51,593 nt of DNA from a bacterium BMS3Bbin13 (GCA_002897735.1 BDTW01000059.1:1-51593), one strand, 5' to 3'; numbered from the stretch's first letter, positions 15,536 to 25,124 are shown. The notes: generated by a model from the sequence alone, not told the origin. A program made the numbers and translations.

Positions 15536-17074
15536 TTACGCTTCGAGGTCGGGCGTGGATTCCGGAATGCCGGGATCGCCGACCGCCCGTTGCGCGCCGT
15601 TGCTTCCGCTGCTGCCGTTGCTGCCGTTGCTGCCGTTGCTTCCGCTGCTGCCGTTGCTGCCGTTGCTGCCGTTGCTTCCGCTGCTGCCGTTGCCACCGTT
15701 GCCACCGTTGGCGGCCGTGTAGGTCTCGTCCAATTCGATGCGGTTGCGCCCGATGCGCTTGGCGCGGTAGAGCGCATTGTCGGCGCGTTCGATCAGCGCG
15801 CTGGGCGTCTCGCCCGGTTGATACAGCGCCAGTCCCGCAGAGAAGGTGGGCAGCTGGCGCACCGCAGCGTTGAACTGGTAGCAGGCCTCGCCGGCGCGCT
15901 TCTTGACCTTGTTCAGGGCACGTAGCGCACCGTTGCGCTCGGTGTTGGGCAACAGCACCGCAAACTCCTCGCCGCCGTAGCGGGCCACCAGATCGTGGTG
16001 GCGAAACAGGGACAGGACGCTCTTGGCGTAGGTGCGCAGCACCTCGTCACCCGCCGGGTGGCCATGCTTGTCATTGATGTCCTTGAACTTATCAAGATCC
16101 AGCAGGGCCAGGGACAGGGGTGAGCCGTAGCGCTGCACGCGGCTGACCTCCTCCTCGAGCCGACGCAGGAAGGCACGCCGGTTCGGCAGCCCGGTCAGCT
16201 CATCGGTGAGGCTGAGCAGGCGCACGCGGGTCAGCTCGTCGTTGAGCTGCCGGCTGCCGGATTCGACGATCTGCAGGTAGTTGTGGGTGTTATCGAGCTT
16301 GTCGGCCAGCAAGCGGTGACCGTGCAGCAGCTTCTCGATCTCGCGGATCAGGGTCTGGCGCAACTGTTCGACCTGCGCGCCCTCGCGAACCTGCTGCAAC
16401 TCCCCGAGCACCACCTCGAGCAGCACACCGAACTCCGCATTCTGCGCGATCGTCTCCATGATCTGGTGCGCGAGGGTGCTCTGCATGTGTTGGATATCAC
16501 GGCTTTTCTCGTCCAGGTAGGAGCGAAATGCGGCGTTGACCCGCTGCTCGTCGCCACCGCTTTCATCGGTCTCCACCGGCGCCTCGAACGACCCCTCCGG
16601 AGGGCGCGGCGACGCCGACGGCGGCTGGTCGCCGACGGGGGACGGCGCGGCATGATCGGGCGCGCGCGCAATGCCGAGTGACTGAAACAGCGGGTCGAAG
16701 GCGGCCTGGAAGGCCTGGGGATCGGGGTGCACCGCCTGGGCGAGGTGCTCGGCCTGGCGGTCGATGAATTCACGCAACGCGCCCAACTCGGAGGGCGACA
16801 GTGGCGGCTGCAGGCACTTGCGCAGCAGCCGCGTCTCCATCATCGGGGCCGAGCCCGGTTCCAGATTACGCGCGTAGGCGTCCAACAACGAACCGACGAA
16901 GCCCGCGTAGAGAGCCTCGACCTCGAGGTGCTCGGCCTCGTAGTCGTTGAGCACACGCTCCACTTGGCGGTAGATGAGACTCCCCGCCTGGGATTGCGTG
17001 AGCTCCTCGAGCAGACGGAGCACCTTCCTGGAAGAGGTTAGATGAAATGCCTTCGGTTCCGCATCGACCGCCAT
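15536..17074 (-). CDS. Diguanylate cyclase with GGDEF domain and repetitive tail
   Basis: 512 residues. The N-terminal 300 residues are helical and unannotated, possibly a sensor. The GGDEF domain starts DELTGLPNRRAFLRRLEEEV and has the active loop GGEEF (about 370). An RHHD motif 5 residues before it is the RxxD inhibitory c-di-GMP site, so product inhibition is likely. It makes c-di-GMP from two GTP. The last 60 residues are a low-complexity tail of Gly, Ser and Asn (NGSNGSNGSSGSNG), encoded by short tandem repeats. ATG 17074 is taken; GTG 17089 is also in frame. The HDOD gene lies upstream on the same strand. Confidence 0.9.
   Translation of the reverse strand: MAVDAEPKAFHLTSSRKVLRLLEELTQSQAGSLIYRQVERVLNDYEAEHLEVEALYAGFVGSLLDAYARNLEPGSAPMMETRLLRKCLQPPLSPSELGALREFIDRQAEHLAQAVHPDPQAFQAAFDPLFQSLGIARAPDHAAPSPVGDQPPSASPRPPEGSFEAPVETDESGGDEQRVNAAFRSYLDEKSRDIQHMQSTLAHQIMETIAQNAEFGVLLEVVLGELQQVREGAQVEQLRQTLIREIEKLLHGHRLLADKLDNTHNYLQIVESGSRQLNDELTRVRLLSLTDELTGLPNRRAFLRRLEEEVSRVQRYGSPLSLALLDLDKFKDINDKHGHPAGDEVLRTYAKSVLSLFRHHDLVARYGGEEFAVLLPNTERNGALRALNKVKKRAGEACYQFNAAVRQLPTFSAGLALYQPGETPSALIERADNALYRAKRIGRNRIELDETYTAANGGNGGNGSSGSNGSNGSNGSSGSNGSNGSNGSSGSNGAQRAVGDPGIPESTPDLEA
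15598..15714 (-). repeat. Tandem trinucleotide/9-bp repeats in the cyclase tail
   Basis: On the plus strand, units like CCGTTGCTG and CCGTTGCTTCCGCTG recur about a dozen times, giving Gly-Ser-Asn triplets in the protein. A larger period of about 36 bases (two NGS units, then SGS) is visible. All units are multiples of three, so copy-number change keeps the frame. Confidence 0.85.
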
Positions 17075-17089
17075 CAGGCCCTCGCCCAC

Positions 17090-17542
17090 AACCTCCGCTG
17101 TCGTTGTTTTAAAGCTAAAAATCAGCCTATTGTTCTTTATTTATTGGATTTCTTGCGCTATCCCACTCACTGTACGGCGGCACTGCCCGCTGCCTCCGCC
17201 CACGCATCGACTGTAACCCGGCCCGACTGAAAGGACAAACCCCGCATGGCGACGAATCGGATCACCGGCCGGATACGGTCACATCGGGTGCCGAGGACGG
17301 AATCGGACCCCAATGCGCCGGTGCACCACTTTTCCATTTTGTTTTCAAGGAGATAGTCGTCGAGCAAACGGCCGCACGCAATATCAGCGGCAAAAACTTG
17401 TCACGAATAGGAATTTTACCTACGTTGGAATCAACGTTTACTTACAAGAAGACCCTCCCTCAACGGACGCGCCGCAGGGTGGGAGTAGGAAATCAGGGGT
17501 AAGCGTGCGCCGGAATTCCGGCGCAGAGGGGCAACGAGAGGA
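17090..17542. other. Intergenic region upstream of the cyclase gene
   Basis: 453 bases. The part at 17100-17165 is strongly A+T-rich and should contain the promoter of the cyclase gene; no exact boxes could be assigned. The region 17380-17450 is also A+T-rich. No gene or strong repeat is seen. Confidence 0.4.
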
Positions 17543-18991
17543 TCACGCCGCCAGATGGCGTGCGATCACGTCGATGGACGAACCCGACACCATCAATGCC
17601 TCCAGGATCTCCTCGGTACGCTCGGGTGCGAGGCCGAGCCGGGCCAGCAGCGCTTCCGGCGGTGGCTCCAGGATTTCATCGCCGATACCGTGGCGGCGCA
17701 ACAGCCGGTTGGCCACCAGCACCAGATTTGGATAGGCGGCATGTTCACCGTCGTAGTCCTCGTTATGGTGCTCGCACACGGTGACCGTAACTTCATCCGG
17801 CAGTTTCCAGGAGTGGGTCAACCAAGCACCGATGCTGGGGTGGCCCATGCACAGCACGTCGCGCGCCCGCCCCATACACAACACCCGCTTCTCGATCGCG
17901 GTCACCGGAGTCTCGGGGTTCGCCGCGACCAGCCGATTCAACAGGAAGAATTCGGGCTGGAACAGGTGGCCCATCAACAGAAATCCGAAGTTGTGCAGCA
18001 GGCCCGCCAAGTAGGCGATACCCGGCTGCGGCCGCGACCCGGCCGGCATCGCCTTGGCGAGTGCCTGCACGAGGGCCGCGCAGTAGGTCGAATGACGCCG
18101 GAAGGCATGCATCCCCAGCGGCCCGTCGAGCGGGTTGCGGAACGCACGCCCCGCCGCCAGCCCCAAGGCCATACTCGCAGCCAAGTCGAAGCCGAGGACC
18201 CGGGCGATCGCATCGCGAATCGACTCGGGTTTGCCGCAATAGCCGAAAAACGGTGAGCCGGCATAGCGCATCACCTGCGCCGAGAGACTCGGATCCAGCT
18301 CCACGATTGCGGCCAGGCGCTCGGCCGAGGCCGCCGGATCGGCACGCAACCGAAGGATGCGTTGCGCCACCGCCGGCATCGGCGGCAATTCGTAGAGTTC
18401 CTCGATGTGGCGGCGCACTTCGGGGGCGGGGGTGAACGAGGCGACCATCGAATCGAGATCGATGCCTTCGGGCACGCGCAGTTCCGATCCGGAGCCGCCC
18501 GCCGTCCCGCTCTGCAATCCGCTCGTTGCCTGCGCGCAGCCCGCTACGCGTGCGCCCGCCTGCAACCGCCGGAAGCCGCTGCGGCGGATGTGCACCACCA
18601 TGTCATGTACCCCGGGTTCGAAGCAGAGGTCTTCGGAATCGTAGACGCTCGGGTCGACAACGGTCTCGATCCCGTAAGCGGCGCCCAGCGGCGGTACGGT
18701 CCCCGGGTCACAATCCGGGAAGACGGCCGCCGTCTCGTCTGCAGATGCCGGCACCGGCCTGCGGCCCAGCAGTTTTCCCACCGCCTGGAAGTCGATTGAA
18801 CGCGACAAGGGTAGCACGACCAGGAGCGGTCCGCGCGCACCCTTCAACAGTACGCCACGAACGAAACGCCGGAAGGATACGCCGCAAGTGCGCGCCGCCG
18901 CCTCCAGGCTCTCCGTCGCTGTGTGCCCGCGGACTTCGTAGACGACGCCGGCGCGCGCCAGGGCCTGCTGAACGGTAGCTGCGATGGACAC
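17543..18991 (-). CDS. Fusion of a YbaK/ProX-like domain and an HDOD domain
   Basis: 482 residues. Residues 1-150 follow the YbaK/aminoacyl-tRNA deacylase fold: VVYEVRGHTATESLEAAA at the start, RFVRGVLLKGARGPLLVVLP and IDFQAVGKLLGRRPV. After a linker, residues about 200-400 are an HDOD domain (LYELPPMPAVAQRILRLRAD, then VELDPSLSAQVMRYAGSPFF), and a second helical part has LLHNFGFLLMGHLFQPEFF. HDOD domains are HD-like but non-catalytic and serve signalling. YbaK proteins clear mischarged tRNAs. Lysine in VLLKG may be the catalytic-type residue. Same strand as the c-di-GMP cyclase gene downstream. Confidence 0.85.
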   Translation of the reverse strand: MSIAATVQQALARAGVVYEVRGHTATESLEAAARTCGVSFRRFVRGVLLKGARGPLLVVLPLSRSIDFQAVGKLLGRRPVPASADETAAVFPDCDPGTVPPLGAAYGIETVVDPSVYDSEDLCFEPGVHDMVVHIRRSGFRRLQAGARVAGCAQATSGLQSGTAGGSGSELRVPEGIDLDSMVASFTPAPEVRRHIEELYELPPMPAVAQRILRLRADPAASAERLAAIVELDPSLSAQVMRYAGSPFFGYCGKPESIRDAIARVLGFDLAASMALGLAAGRAFRNPLDGPLGMHAFRRHSTYCAALVQALAKAMPAGSRPQPGIAYLAGLLHNFGFLLMGHLFQPEFFLLNRLVAANPETPVTAIEKRVLCMGRARDVLCMGHPSIGAWLTHSWKLPDEVTVTVCEHHNEDYDGEHAAYPNLVLVANRLLRRHGIGDEILEPPPEALLARLGLAPERTEEILEALMVSGSSIDVIARHLAA

Positions 18992-19486
18992 CGGTCTATC
19001 CTCCGACGACGGTCCTCACAAATAATAGGACGATACACTCGGCGTCGACCGTGCGTGGCTCACAGAATGTGTGAAAGACGATCCGCGACAGGGGGGGCGC
19101 CGCAACATCGGGGTAGCAACAGGGACACCGGAATCTGAGCCGTCGTCGGCGGGGCGAGCCCCGCCCTACAGGTATTTCGCGGTGTCGTGGTGTCCGGTAG
19201 GGCCGGGCTTGCCCGGCCGAAGCCATTGGAATCCGTAGCCGTTTTTCTACGATACGGACCCACGTGCGCGCTGTTTCCCGCGACCTGTATGGAGCGTCCC
19301 CGGCAGGGGCGACGGACCTTGCCCGAATCGGCCCATCGCACCATCGACCCCGTCAGCTTGTCGGCCTTGCAAGGTCTGCCGAACGACGCCGGCGGTGGAG
19401 ATCCCGCGCCCGGCGGCGCGTCACCTTGCAATAGCGCGGTATTTACCGGACCATCTTCCGAACTTTGGCCGGCGAGGAAACGGGAC
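18992..19486. other. Intergenic region with a REP pair
   Basis: 495 bases between the divergent HDOD and TrpB2-type genes. It holds the inverted palindrome pair at 19147-19222. The open frame that runs from 19187 into the TrpB2 gene crosses these palindromes and has no homology before [10 protein letters not shown], so it is not coding. Promoters were not resolved. Confidence 0.5.
19147..19222. repeat. Inverted pair of REP-like palindromes, copy 2
   Basis: The left unit, on the minus strand, reads GTAGGGCGGGGCTCGCCCCG (from 19169 down). The right unit, on the plus strand from 19197, reads GTAGGGCCGGGCTTGCCCGG. They are separated by 27 bases. Same head and palindrome as the pairs at 9256-9330 and 31113-31186. 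Confidence 0.65.
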
Positions 19487-20845
19487 ATGTCCGAGACCAA
19501 GATCCTCCTCGAGGAATCCGCGATTCCCACCCATTGGTACAACGTCGTCGCCGACATGCCGAATCCACCGGCCGCGGTGCTCGGGCCGGACGGCAATCCG
19601 GTGACGCCGGAGGCGCTCGGCGCGATCTTTCCGCCCGCGCTGATCGAGCAGGAGGTCAGCACCGAGCGATGGATCCCGATCCCCGAGCCGATCCGCGAAA
19701 TCTACCGGGCATGGCGCCCGAGCCCGCTCTACCGCGCGCGGCGCCTGGAGGCGGCGCTCGCCACCCCGGCGCACATCTACTACAAGTACGAGGGCGTGAG
19801 CCCGGCCGGCTCGCACAAACCCAACACGGCGGTCGCGCAGGCCTGGTACAACCGCGAGGCGGGCATCACACGCCTGAGCACCGAGACCGGCGCCGGCCAG
19901 TGGGGTTCGGCGCTGGCGCTCGCCGGACAGCTCCTCGGCCTGCGCGTGCGCGTCTACATGGTCAAGGTGAGCTATGAGCAGAAGCCGTATCGGCGCTCGA
20001 TGATCCGGACCTGGGGCGGGGAGGTGCTGGCGAGCCCGACGGATCGCACCGAATCCGGACGCAAGGTACTCGCGGCCGACCCGGACTCGCCCGGCTCGCT
20101 GGGCATCGCCATCTCCGAGGCGGTGGAGGAGGCGGCCTCGCGCGCGGACACCAACTATTCGCTCGGCTCGGTACTCAATCACGTCCTGCTGCACCAGACG
20201 GTCATCGGCCTCGAGGCGCGCGAGCAGATGGCACTCGCCGGTGACTACCCGGACATGGTGTTCGCCCCGTGCGGCGGCGGCTCCAATTTCGGCGGCATCG
20301 CCTTTCCGTTTTTCGCCGACAAGGCCGCCGGACGCGATGTCCGGCTGGTGGCGGTGGAGCCGACTTCCTGTCCCACGCTGACCCGCGGCGTCTATACATA
20401 CGACTTCGGCGACACCGCCGGACTCACCCCGCTGATGTGCATGTACACCCTGGGTCACGACTTCGTGCCGCCCGGCATCCACGCGGGCGGGCTGCGCTAC
20501 CACGGCGCCTCGCCCCTGGTTTGCCAACTCCACCACGAGGGCCTGATCGACGCGGTGGCGGTACCGCAGGTGGCGACCTTCGAGGCGGGCGTGCTGTTCG
20601 CCCGCACCGAGGGGATCATCGCGGCCCCGGAGGCCTCGCACGCCATTCGCGCCGTGATCGACGAGGCGCTACGCTGCAAGGAGAGCGGCGAGCCCAAGAC
20701 CCTGCTGTTCAATCTCTCCGGTCACGGTCATTTCGACATGGCCGCCTATGACAAATATTTCAACGGTGAACTCGAGGACTACGAATATCCGGAGGAGGCG
20801 ATCCACGCCGCCCTGGCACACCTGCCGAAGGTGGGGACGGCGTAA
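19487..20845 (+). CDS. trpB2: TrpB2-type tryptophan synthase beta chain
   Basis: 452 residues, the length of the TrpB2 subfamily (classical TrpB is about 400). The PLP lysine is Lys111 in [23 protein letters not shown] and the phosphate-binding CGGGSNFGG loop are present. TrpB2 enzymes make tryptophan from indole and serine, often without TrpA, and may recycle indole. The N-terminus ([16 protein letters not shown], then [19 protein letters not shown]) is TrpB2-specific. The ATG is chosen because GAGGAA lies about 8 bases before it and homology starts there. No other trp gene is nearby; a thioredoxin gene follows 114 bp downstream. Confidence 0.9.
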   Translation: MSETKILLEESAIPTHWYNVVADMPNPPAAVLGPDGNPVTPEALGAIFPPALIEQEVSTERWIPIPEPIREIYRAWRPSPLYRARRLEAALATPAHIYYKYEGVSPAGSHKPNTAVAQAWYNREAGITRLSTETGAGQWGSALALAGQLLGLRVRVYMVKVSYEQKPYRRSMIRTWGGEVLASPTDRTESGRKVLAADPDSPGSLGIAISEAVEEAASRADTNYSLGSVLNHVLLHQTVIGLEAREQMALAGDYPDMVFAPCGGGSNFGGIAFPFFADKAAGRDVRLVAVEPTSCPTLTRGVYTYDFGDTAGLTPLMCMYTLGHDFVPPGIHAGGLRYHGASPLVCQLHHEGLIDAVAVPQVATFEAGVLFARTEGIIAAPEASHAIRAVIDEALRCKESGEPKTLLFNLSGHGHFDMAAYDKYFNGELEDYEYPEEAIHAALAHLPKVGTA

Positions 20846-20901
20846 AAAGTGCGGGAGCGTAGTTTGCAGCCCGAGGCGGGGGCGTAGTACGCTTAAAAGA
20901 G

Positions 20902-20927
20902 GGCGCGCAGCAACTGCACCGCGCGCC
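20902..20927 (+). other. Hairpin upstream of the thioredoxin gene
   Basis: GGCGCGC (20902-20908) pairs with GCGCGCC (20921-20927) around a 12-base loop. No T-run follows. It may end the trpB2 transcript or be part of the trx leader. Confidence 0.35.
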
Positions 20928-20959
20928 ATGACCCCACCCCGCGAAGCGAGGATCCGTCC

Positions 20960-21358
20960 GTGGCTACCGTCGCCGTCACCAAAGACAACTTTGAGGAACT
21001 CATCGACCACAACGACGTGGTCGTACTCGACTTCTGGGCGCCCTGGTGCGGCCCGTGCCGATCCTTCGCACCGATCTTCGAGGCCGCCTCCGAGCAGCAC
21101 CCGGACGTGGTATTCGGAAAGGTCAACACGGACGAGGAACGGGAATTGGCGGGTACGTTCCAGATCCGCTCGATTCCGACCCTGACCCTGTTCCGCCAGA
21201 AGATCATCCTGTTCTCGCAGCCCGGGACGTTGCCCGCCGCGGACCTTCAGGACGTGCTGGAAAAGGCCAAGGCCCTGGACATGGAAGAGGTGCGCCGCGA
21301 GGTCGCCGCGCAGAAGGCGCAGAAGGCACAGGAGCCGGACGCCCCGCCGGCGGAGTGA
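20960..21358 (+). CDS. Thioredoxin
   Basis: 132 residues. The fold and active site are canonical: VVLDFWAPWCGPCRSFAPIF with Cys30 and Cys33, and SIPTLTLFRQ with the cis-proline. The last 25 residues are a charged, Ala/Gln-rich extension (EVRREVAAQKAQKAQ), longer than in E. coli TrxA. This longer form is sometimes called thioredoxin-like or TrxC-type, but the N-terminal zinc module of TrxC is absent. It reduces protein disulfides in the cytoplasm. GTG start with GCGAGGA upstream. A Rho-independent terminator follows. Confidence 0.9.
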   Translation: MATVAVTKDNFEELIDHNDVVVLDFWAPWCGPCRSFAPIFEAASEQHPDVVFGKVNTDEERELAGTFQIRSIPTLTLFRQKIILFSQPGTLPAADLQDVLEKAKALDMEEVRREVAAQKAQKAQEPDAPPAE

Positions 21359-21378
21359 GACACACCGGCGGCGGGACG

Positions 21379-21399
21379 GATCGGCCGCCGATCGTTTTT
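21379..21399 (+). terminator. Rho-independent terminator of the thioredoxin gene
   Basis: Stem GATCGG/CCGATC (21379-21384 and 21388-21393) with a CCG loop, then GTTTTT (21394-21399), 20 bases after the stop codon. Confidence 0.65.
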
Positions 21400-21457
21400 C
21401 CCGTGCGCCGCGTGCATTGCACCCCGAGGCGCCGGTCGGGTCGTCGTCATCGACCCA

Positions 21458-21892
21458 TCAGGGGCGCGGCGGGGGCGGCTTTCCGTCGCGACGAAACCGC
21501 AGGTAGTCCTCCAGGATCCGCGCGTGATCGAAGGCAAGCGGCGGGAGTTTCGTCGCGTCGAACACCCCCAGCCCCTTGGCGTCGTCGCCGGCGTGCGGCC
21601 CGCCCTCGGCCTCGGCCACGTAGACGGCGCTGACGGTATGGCCGCGCGGATCGCGCGCGGGGTCCGAATAACAGCCCAGCAACGCCGTGAGCCGGATCCG
21701 CAGGCCGGTCTCTTCCCACGCCTCGCGCACCGCGGCCTGTTCCAACCGCTCCCCGACATCCACGAATCCGCCCGGCAACGCCCAGCCGGGCGGCGGATTG
21801 CGACGTTCGATGAGGACGATGGGCCGCCCGGGACGGTCGGCCAGCTCGATGATCGTATCGGCGGCGATCAGCGGTGTGACGGGTGCAGGCAT
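21458..21892 (-). CDS. NUDIX hydrolase
   Basis: 144 residues. The Nudix box is complete: GGFVDVGERLEQAAVREAWE followed by ETGL (41-64), with the Glu residues that bind Mg. The substrate, a nucleoside diphosphate linked to another group, cannot be told from the sequence. VTPLIAADTIIEL and IVLIERRNPPPGWALPGG resemble the small ADP-ribose pyrophosphatase-like group. The ATG at 21892 begins the domain; an open frame continues to 22288 only because the Hsp15 gene is GC-rich in another frame. It is 38 bp downstream of the Hsp15-like gene on the same strand. Confidence 0.88.
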   Translation of the reverse strand: MPAPVTPLIAADTIIELADRPGRPIVLIERRNPPPGWALPGGFVDVGERLEQAAVREAWEETGLRIRLTALLGCYSDPARDPRGHTVSAVYVAEAEGGPHAGDDAKGLGVFDATKLPPLAFDHARILEDYLRFRRDGKPPPPRP

Positions 21893-21930
21893 CCGGCTGG
21901 TCGCGAGGACGGGTGCGCGATCGGGCGCGG

Positions 21931-22365
21931 CTACCGGTTGCGCCCGATGACCCGGAACAGGCGGCGACGTTGGCGCTTGTCGGGACGGGGGGCGGGCGTC
22001 GCCACGCCGCCCTGGGCGCGGCGCTCGGCGGCGACCCGCTCGCGGGCCGCGCGACTCTCGGCGGTCTCCTCGTAGAGCTGCGCGGCCTCGACGGCCGGCA
22101 CCCGGCGTTTGGTCAGTCCACGCACCACGATCACGTGCTCGTAAGGACCGCGGCGGATGCTCAGGGAATCGCCCGGGTGCAGATCGCGCGAGGATTTGAT
22201 GCGCGCACCGTTGACCTGTACCTTGCCGCCGGAGACGGCCTGCGCGGCCAACGCCCGCGTCTTGAAGAACCGCGCGGCCCACAGCCACTTGTCGATGCGC
22301 ACGCGATCCGCCGCCGGGGCACCGCCTGTCGGCTCGGTTTCCGGTGATGCCGGTTCCGAATCCAC
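21931..22365 (-). CDS. hslR: S4-domain RNA-binding protein, Hsp15 (HslR) type
   Basis: About 144 residues. The S4 domain is VRIDKWLWAARFFKTRALAA, then VSGGKVQVNGARIKSSRDLH; RRGPYEHVIVVRGLTKRR completes it. The C-terminus is basic (RPDKRQRRRLFRVIGRNR). Hsp15 binds free 50S subunits that carry nascent peptide chains and is heat-induced in E. coli. The second GTG (22365) is chosen because GGGGAGG ends 6 bases before it; another GTG lies two codons upstream. It lies next to htpG, a heat-shock gene, on the same strand. Confidence 0.88.
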   Translation of the reverse strand: MDSEPASPETEPTGGAPAADRVRIDKWLWAARFFKTRALAAQAVSGGKVQVNGARIKSSRDLHPGDSLSIRRGPYEHVIVVRGLTKRRVPAVEAAQLYEETAESRAARERVAAERRAQGGVATPAPRPDKRQRRRLFRVIGRNR

Positions 22366-22542
22366 ATCCACCCTCCCCGTCGCCGACCTGAACGGCCGAT
22401 ACCCGTGCAACGTCAGTGTAACATGCACGACCGCCGTCCGCCGTGGGGTTTCCACACTACAAGCACCCGCGCGTCGACGGACCCCGCGCGCGAACCAAAA
22501 CCCCGGCAGCCGCCGTGCTCCGTCGCCTCACCGGCGCGAGGC

Positions 22543-24426
22543 TCATTCCAATGAGAGGCGCAGGAGCAGATCGTTCAGGCGGCCGACAAACGCCGCCGGA
22601 TCCTCCAACTGCCCGCCGTCGGCCAGCAGCGCCTGGTCGAAGAGAATCAGCGCCCAATCCGTGAAACGCGCCCCGTCCGACTCCCCCTTGAGTCGGCGCA
22701 CCAGCGGGTGATCCGGGTTGATCTCCAGGATCGGCTTGCCCGCCGGGACCTCCTGGCCGGCCGCCTTCAGCACCCGCTGCAGGTGTACCGACACATCGTG
22801 CTCGTCGAGCACCAGGCACGAGGGAGAGGAGACCAGCCGATGGCTGACGCGCACCTCGCGCACGCGCTCGCCGAGGGCTTCGCGCATGCGCGCGAGCAGG
22901 TCCCGGTAGTCGGTCTCGGCCTGCTCGACGCTGTGCCGTTCCTCCCGGTCCTCCAGGGCGTTCAGGTCGAGTCCGCCCTTGGCCACCGACTGCAGGGGCT
23001 TGCCGTCGAACTCCGTAAGGTGCGAGACCAGCCACTCGTCGACGCGCTCGGACAACAGCAGCACCTCGATACCCTTCTTGCGCAGCAGTTCCAGGTGCGG
23101 GCTGTGGCGCGCCGCAACGAAGGTCTCCGCGGTGATGTAGTAGATCTTGTCCTGCCCGTCCTTCATACGCCCGACGTAGTCGCGCAGCGAGACGTCCTGC
23201 TCCGGGCTGTCCGTGTGGGTCGAGGAGAAACGCAGCAGCTCGGCAATGCGATCACGGTTGGCATAGTCCTCGGCCGGGCCCTCCTTCATGACCGCGCCGA
23301 AGGCCTTCCAGAATCGCGCGTATTTCTCCGGGTCCTTCTCCGCCATCTCCTCCAGGGCGTCCAGGACCCGCTTGACCAGGGCCGAGCGGATCTGCCCGAT
23401 CTCACGGTTGTGCTGGAGGATCTCGCGGGAGATGTTCAACGGCAGGTCGTCGGAGTCCACCACGCCGCGCACGAACCGCAGGTATTGCGGCAGCAGGTGC
23501 TCGGTATCGTCCATGATGAACACCCGCTTCACGTACAATTTGATTCCGTGGCGACGCTCCCGGTCCCACAGATCGAAGGGCACGCGCGCCGGAATATAGA
23601 GCAGCGAATCGTAGGTGACCCGCCCTTCCACGTGGTTGTGCAGCCACAGCAGCGGGTCCTCGAAGTCGTGGGCCACCTGCTTGTAGAACTCGCGGTATTC
23701 CTCCTCGCTCACGTCGCTGCGCCGGCGCGCCCACAGCGCCGAGGCGCGATTGACGGTCTCCTCGCCTTCGCCCCCCTCTTCCGCCATGCGGATCGGCAGT
23801 GGCACGTGGTCGGAGTATTTGTTCACGATCGTGCGCAGCCGCAGGCCGTCCAGGAACTCGTCCTCGCCCTCGCGCAGGTGCAGCGTCACCTCGGTGCCCC
23901 GGGCCGCCTTCTCCACGGTCTCCAGTGTGTAGTCGCCCTGCCCGTCCGATTCCCAGCGCACGCCGTGCTCCGGCCCCAGGCCGGCCCGCCGGGTGCGCAG
24001 CGTGACACGGTCGGCGACGATGAACGTGGAATAGAACCCGACACCGAACTGACCGATCAACCGCGCGTCCTTGGCCTGGTCGCCGGTCAGGCTCTCCAGG
24101 AACCGCCGGGTGCCGGAACGGGCGATGGTGCCGATGTTCTCGGCGACCTCGGCGCGGGTCATACCGATGCCGTTGTCGGCGACGGTGATCGTACGCCGCT
24201 CGCGGTCGACGGACACATGCACCGCCAGATCGGTGTCGCCCTCGTAGAGCGCATCGTCCGTGAGCGCCTCGAAACGCAGCTTGTCGCAGGCATCGGCGGC
24301 GTTGGAGATCAATTCGCGCAGAAAGATCTCCTTGTTCGAGTACAACGAATGGATCATGAGGTTCAGCAGTTGCCGAACCTCGGCCTGGAAGCTGAGGGTT
24401 TCCTTGTGGGCCTCGACTTCGGTCAT
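22543..24426 (-). CDS. htpG: Chaperone HtpG (Hsp90)
   Basis: 627 residues, the normal size. The ATPase domain has [20 protein letters not shown] (about 38-57) with the Glu and Asn that bind Mg-ATP, DNGIGMT, and [15 protein letters not shown]. The middle domain has [11 protein letters not shown] and [11 protein letters not shown]. The C-terminal dimer domain ends in [11 protein letters not shown]. It refolds and holds client proteins together with DnaK. Upstream lies a sigma32-like promoter, and its leader contains the hairpin repeat at 24461-24502. Confidence 0.97.
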   Translation of the reverse strand: MTEVEAHKETLSFQAEVRQLLNLMIHSLYSNKEIFLRELISNAADACDKLRFEALTDDALYEGDTDLAVHVSVDRERRTITVADNGIGMTRAEVAENIGTIARSGTRRFLESLTGDQAKDARLIGQFGVGFYSTFIVADRVTLRTRRAGLGPEHGVRWESDGQGDYTLETVEKAARGTEVTLHLREGEDEFLDGLRLRTIVNKYSDHVPLPIRMAEEGGEGEETVNRASALWARRRSDVSEEEYREFYKQVAHDFEDPLLWLHNHVEGRVTYDSLLYIPARVPFDLWDRERRHGIKLYVKRVFIMDDTEHLLPQYLRFVRGVVDSDDLPLNISREILQHNREIGQIRSALVKRVLDALEEMAEKDPEKYARFWKAFGAVMKEGPAEDYANRDRIAELLRFSSTHTDSPEQDVSLRDYVGRMKDGQDKIYYITAETFVAARHSPHLELLRKKGIEVLLLSERVDEWLVSHLTEFDGKPLQSVAKGGLDLNALEDREERHSVEQAETDYRDLLARMREALGERVREVRVSHRLVSSPSCLVLDEHDVSVHLQRVLKAAGQEVPAGKPILEINPDHPLVRRLKGESDGARFTDWALILFDQALLADGGQLEDPAAFVGRLNDLLLRLSLE

Positions 24427-24460
24427 GGACGACTCCCCGGTATGGACGATTGCAGGACGG

Positions 24461-24502
24461 TGGATACTCCCCCGGCCAAAGCCGGCGGTCTCGGGTTACG
24501 GA
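24461..24502. repeat. Hairpin repeat, copy A, in the htpG leader
   Basis: Plus-strand core TACTCCCCCGGCCAAAGCCG, then GCGGTCTCGGGTTACGG. The centre forms a CCGGC/GCCGG stem. It matches copy B (27224-27262) over nearly 40 bases with few differences. On the minus strand it lies in the htpG 5' leader, 35-76 bases before the ATG. Confidence 0.7.
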
Positions 24503-24523
24503 TCTTTCATCAGGAAACGTAGA

Positions 24524-24552
24524 AGGTAGGGATCCGGGGCGCAGATTTCAAG
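24524..24552 (-). promoter_or_regulatory. Sigma32-like heat-shock promoter of htpG
   Basis: The minus strand has CTTGAAA (24546-24552), exact to the sigma32 -35 consensus, then a 14-bp spacer and CCCTACCT (24524-24531), close to the -10 consensus CCCCATNT. It is about 100 bp upstream of the htpG ATG. HtpG is a sigma32 regulon member in E. coli. Confidence 0.5.
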
Positions 24553-24623
24553 GTGAAAGATACGCAGCGACGGGGAGAATCGAGCAGCGGGGCGGCGCGG
24601 GCGGCGATCGGACCGCCCACCCC

Positions 24624-25121
24624 TCAACCCTCGGGCAGGGCGCCCTCGTGACGCAACAGCCAGCGCTTGATCTCAACGCCGGGGCCCGCACTGCGCCCCT
24701 GGTAGCCGCCGAGCCCGGCACTCGCCACCACGCGGTGGCAGGGTATGACGAGCGCGACCGGGTTGGCCCGGCAGGCGGCGCCCACCGCGCGCGGAGCGCT
24801 GCCGAGCCGGGCCGCCAGGGCGCCGTAGGTCACGGTCCGGCCGACAGGGATACGCCGCAACGCGGCCCACACGCGGCGCTGGAACGGCGTACCGCGCGCG
24901 ATCACCGGGAGGGACCAGGGGGTCGCCGGGTCACGGAGGTAGCGGTGCAACGCGGCGGCGATCGGTGCGGGGGGATCGCGGCGAAGGCGGGTCACCCGGC
25001 GGGGCGAGAGCTCGAGCGTCCAGAGCGCGCCCTCACGCAGCTCGACGGTGAGCGCGCCGAACGGCGCCGGCACGACGAAGCGCCCGCACCGGGGAACCGC
25101 CCCGGCGCGCGCCGGCTCCAC
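24624..25121 (-). CDS. ogt: Methylated-DNA--protein-cysteine methyltransferase (Ogt-like)
   Basis: 165 residues. The active site is IPCHRVV with Cys128 as alkyl acceptor. TPFQRRVWAALRRIPVGRTV and YGALAARLGSAPRAVGAACRAN form the helix-turn-helix that flips the damaged base, and GGYQGRSAGPGVEIKRWLL the substrate loop. It repairs O6-methylguanine and O4-methylthymine by suicide transfer. It starts 3 bp after the L19 stop, so it is likely cotranscribed as the last gene of the rpsP operon, an unusual partner. Confidence 0.92.
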   Translation of the reverse strand: MEPARAGAVPRCGRFVVPAPFGALTVELREGALWTLELSPRRVTRLRRDPPAPIAAALHRYLRDPATPWSLPVIARGTPFQRRVWAALRRIPVGRTVTYGALAARLGSAPRAVGAACRANPVALVIPCHRVVASAGLGGYQGRSAGPGVEIKRWLLRHEGALPEG

Positions 25122-25124
25122 GGA

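Noticed and set aside
15598-15714. CRISPR-like or satellite array in the cyclase gene
   Set aside because: Trinucleotide and 9-bp units without spacers, in frame as a Gly/Ser/Asn tail.
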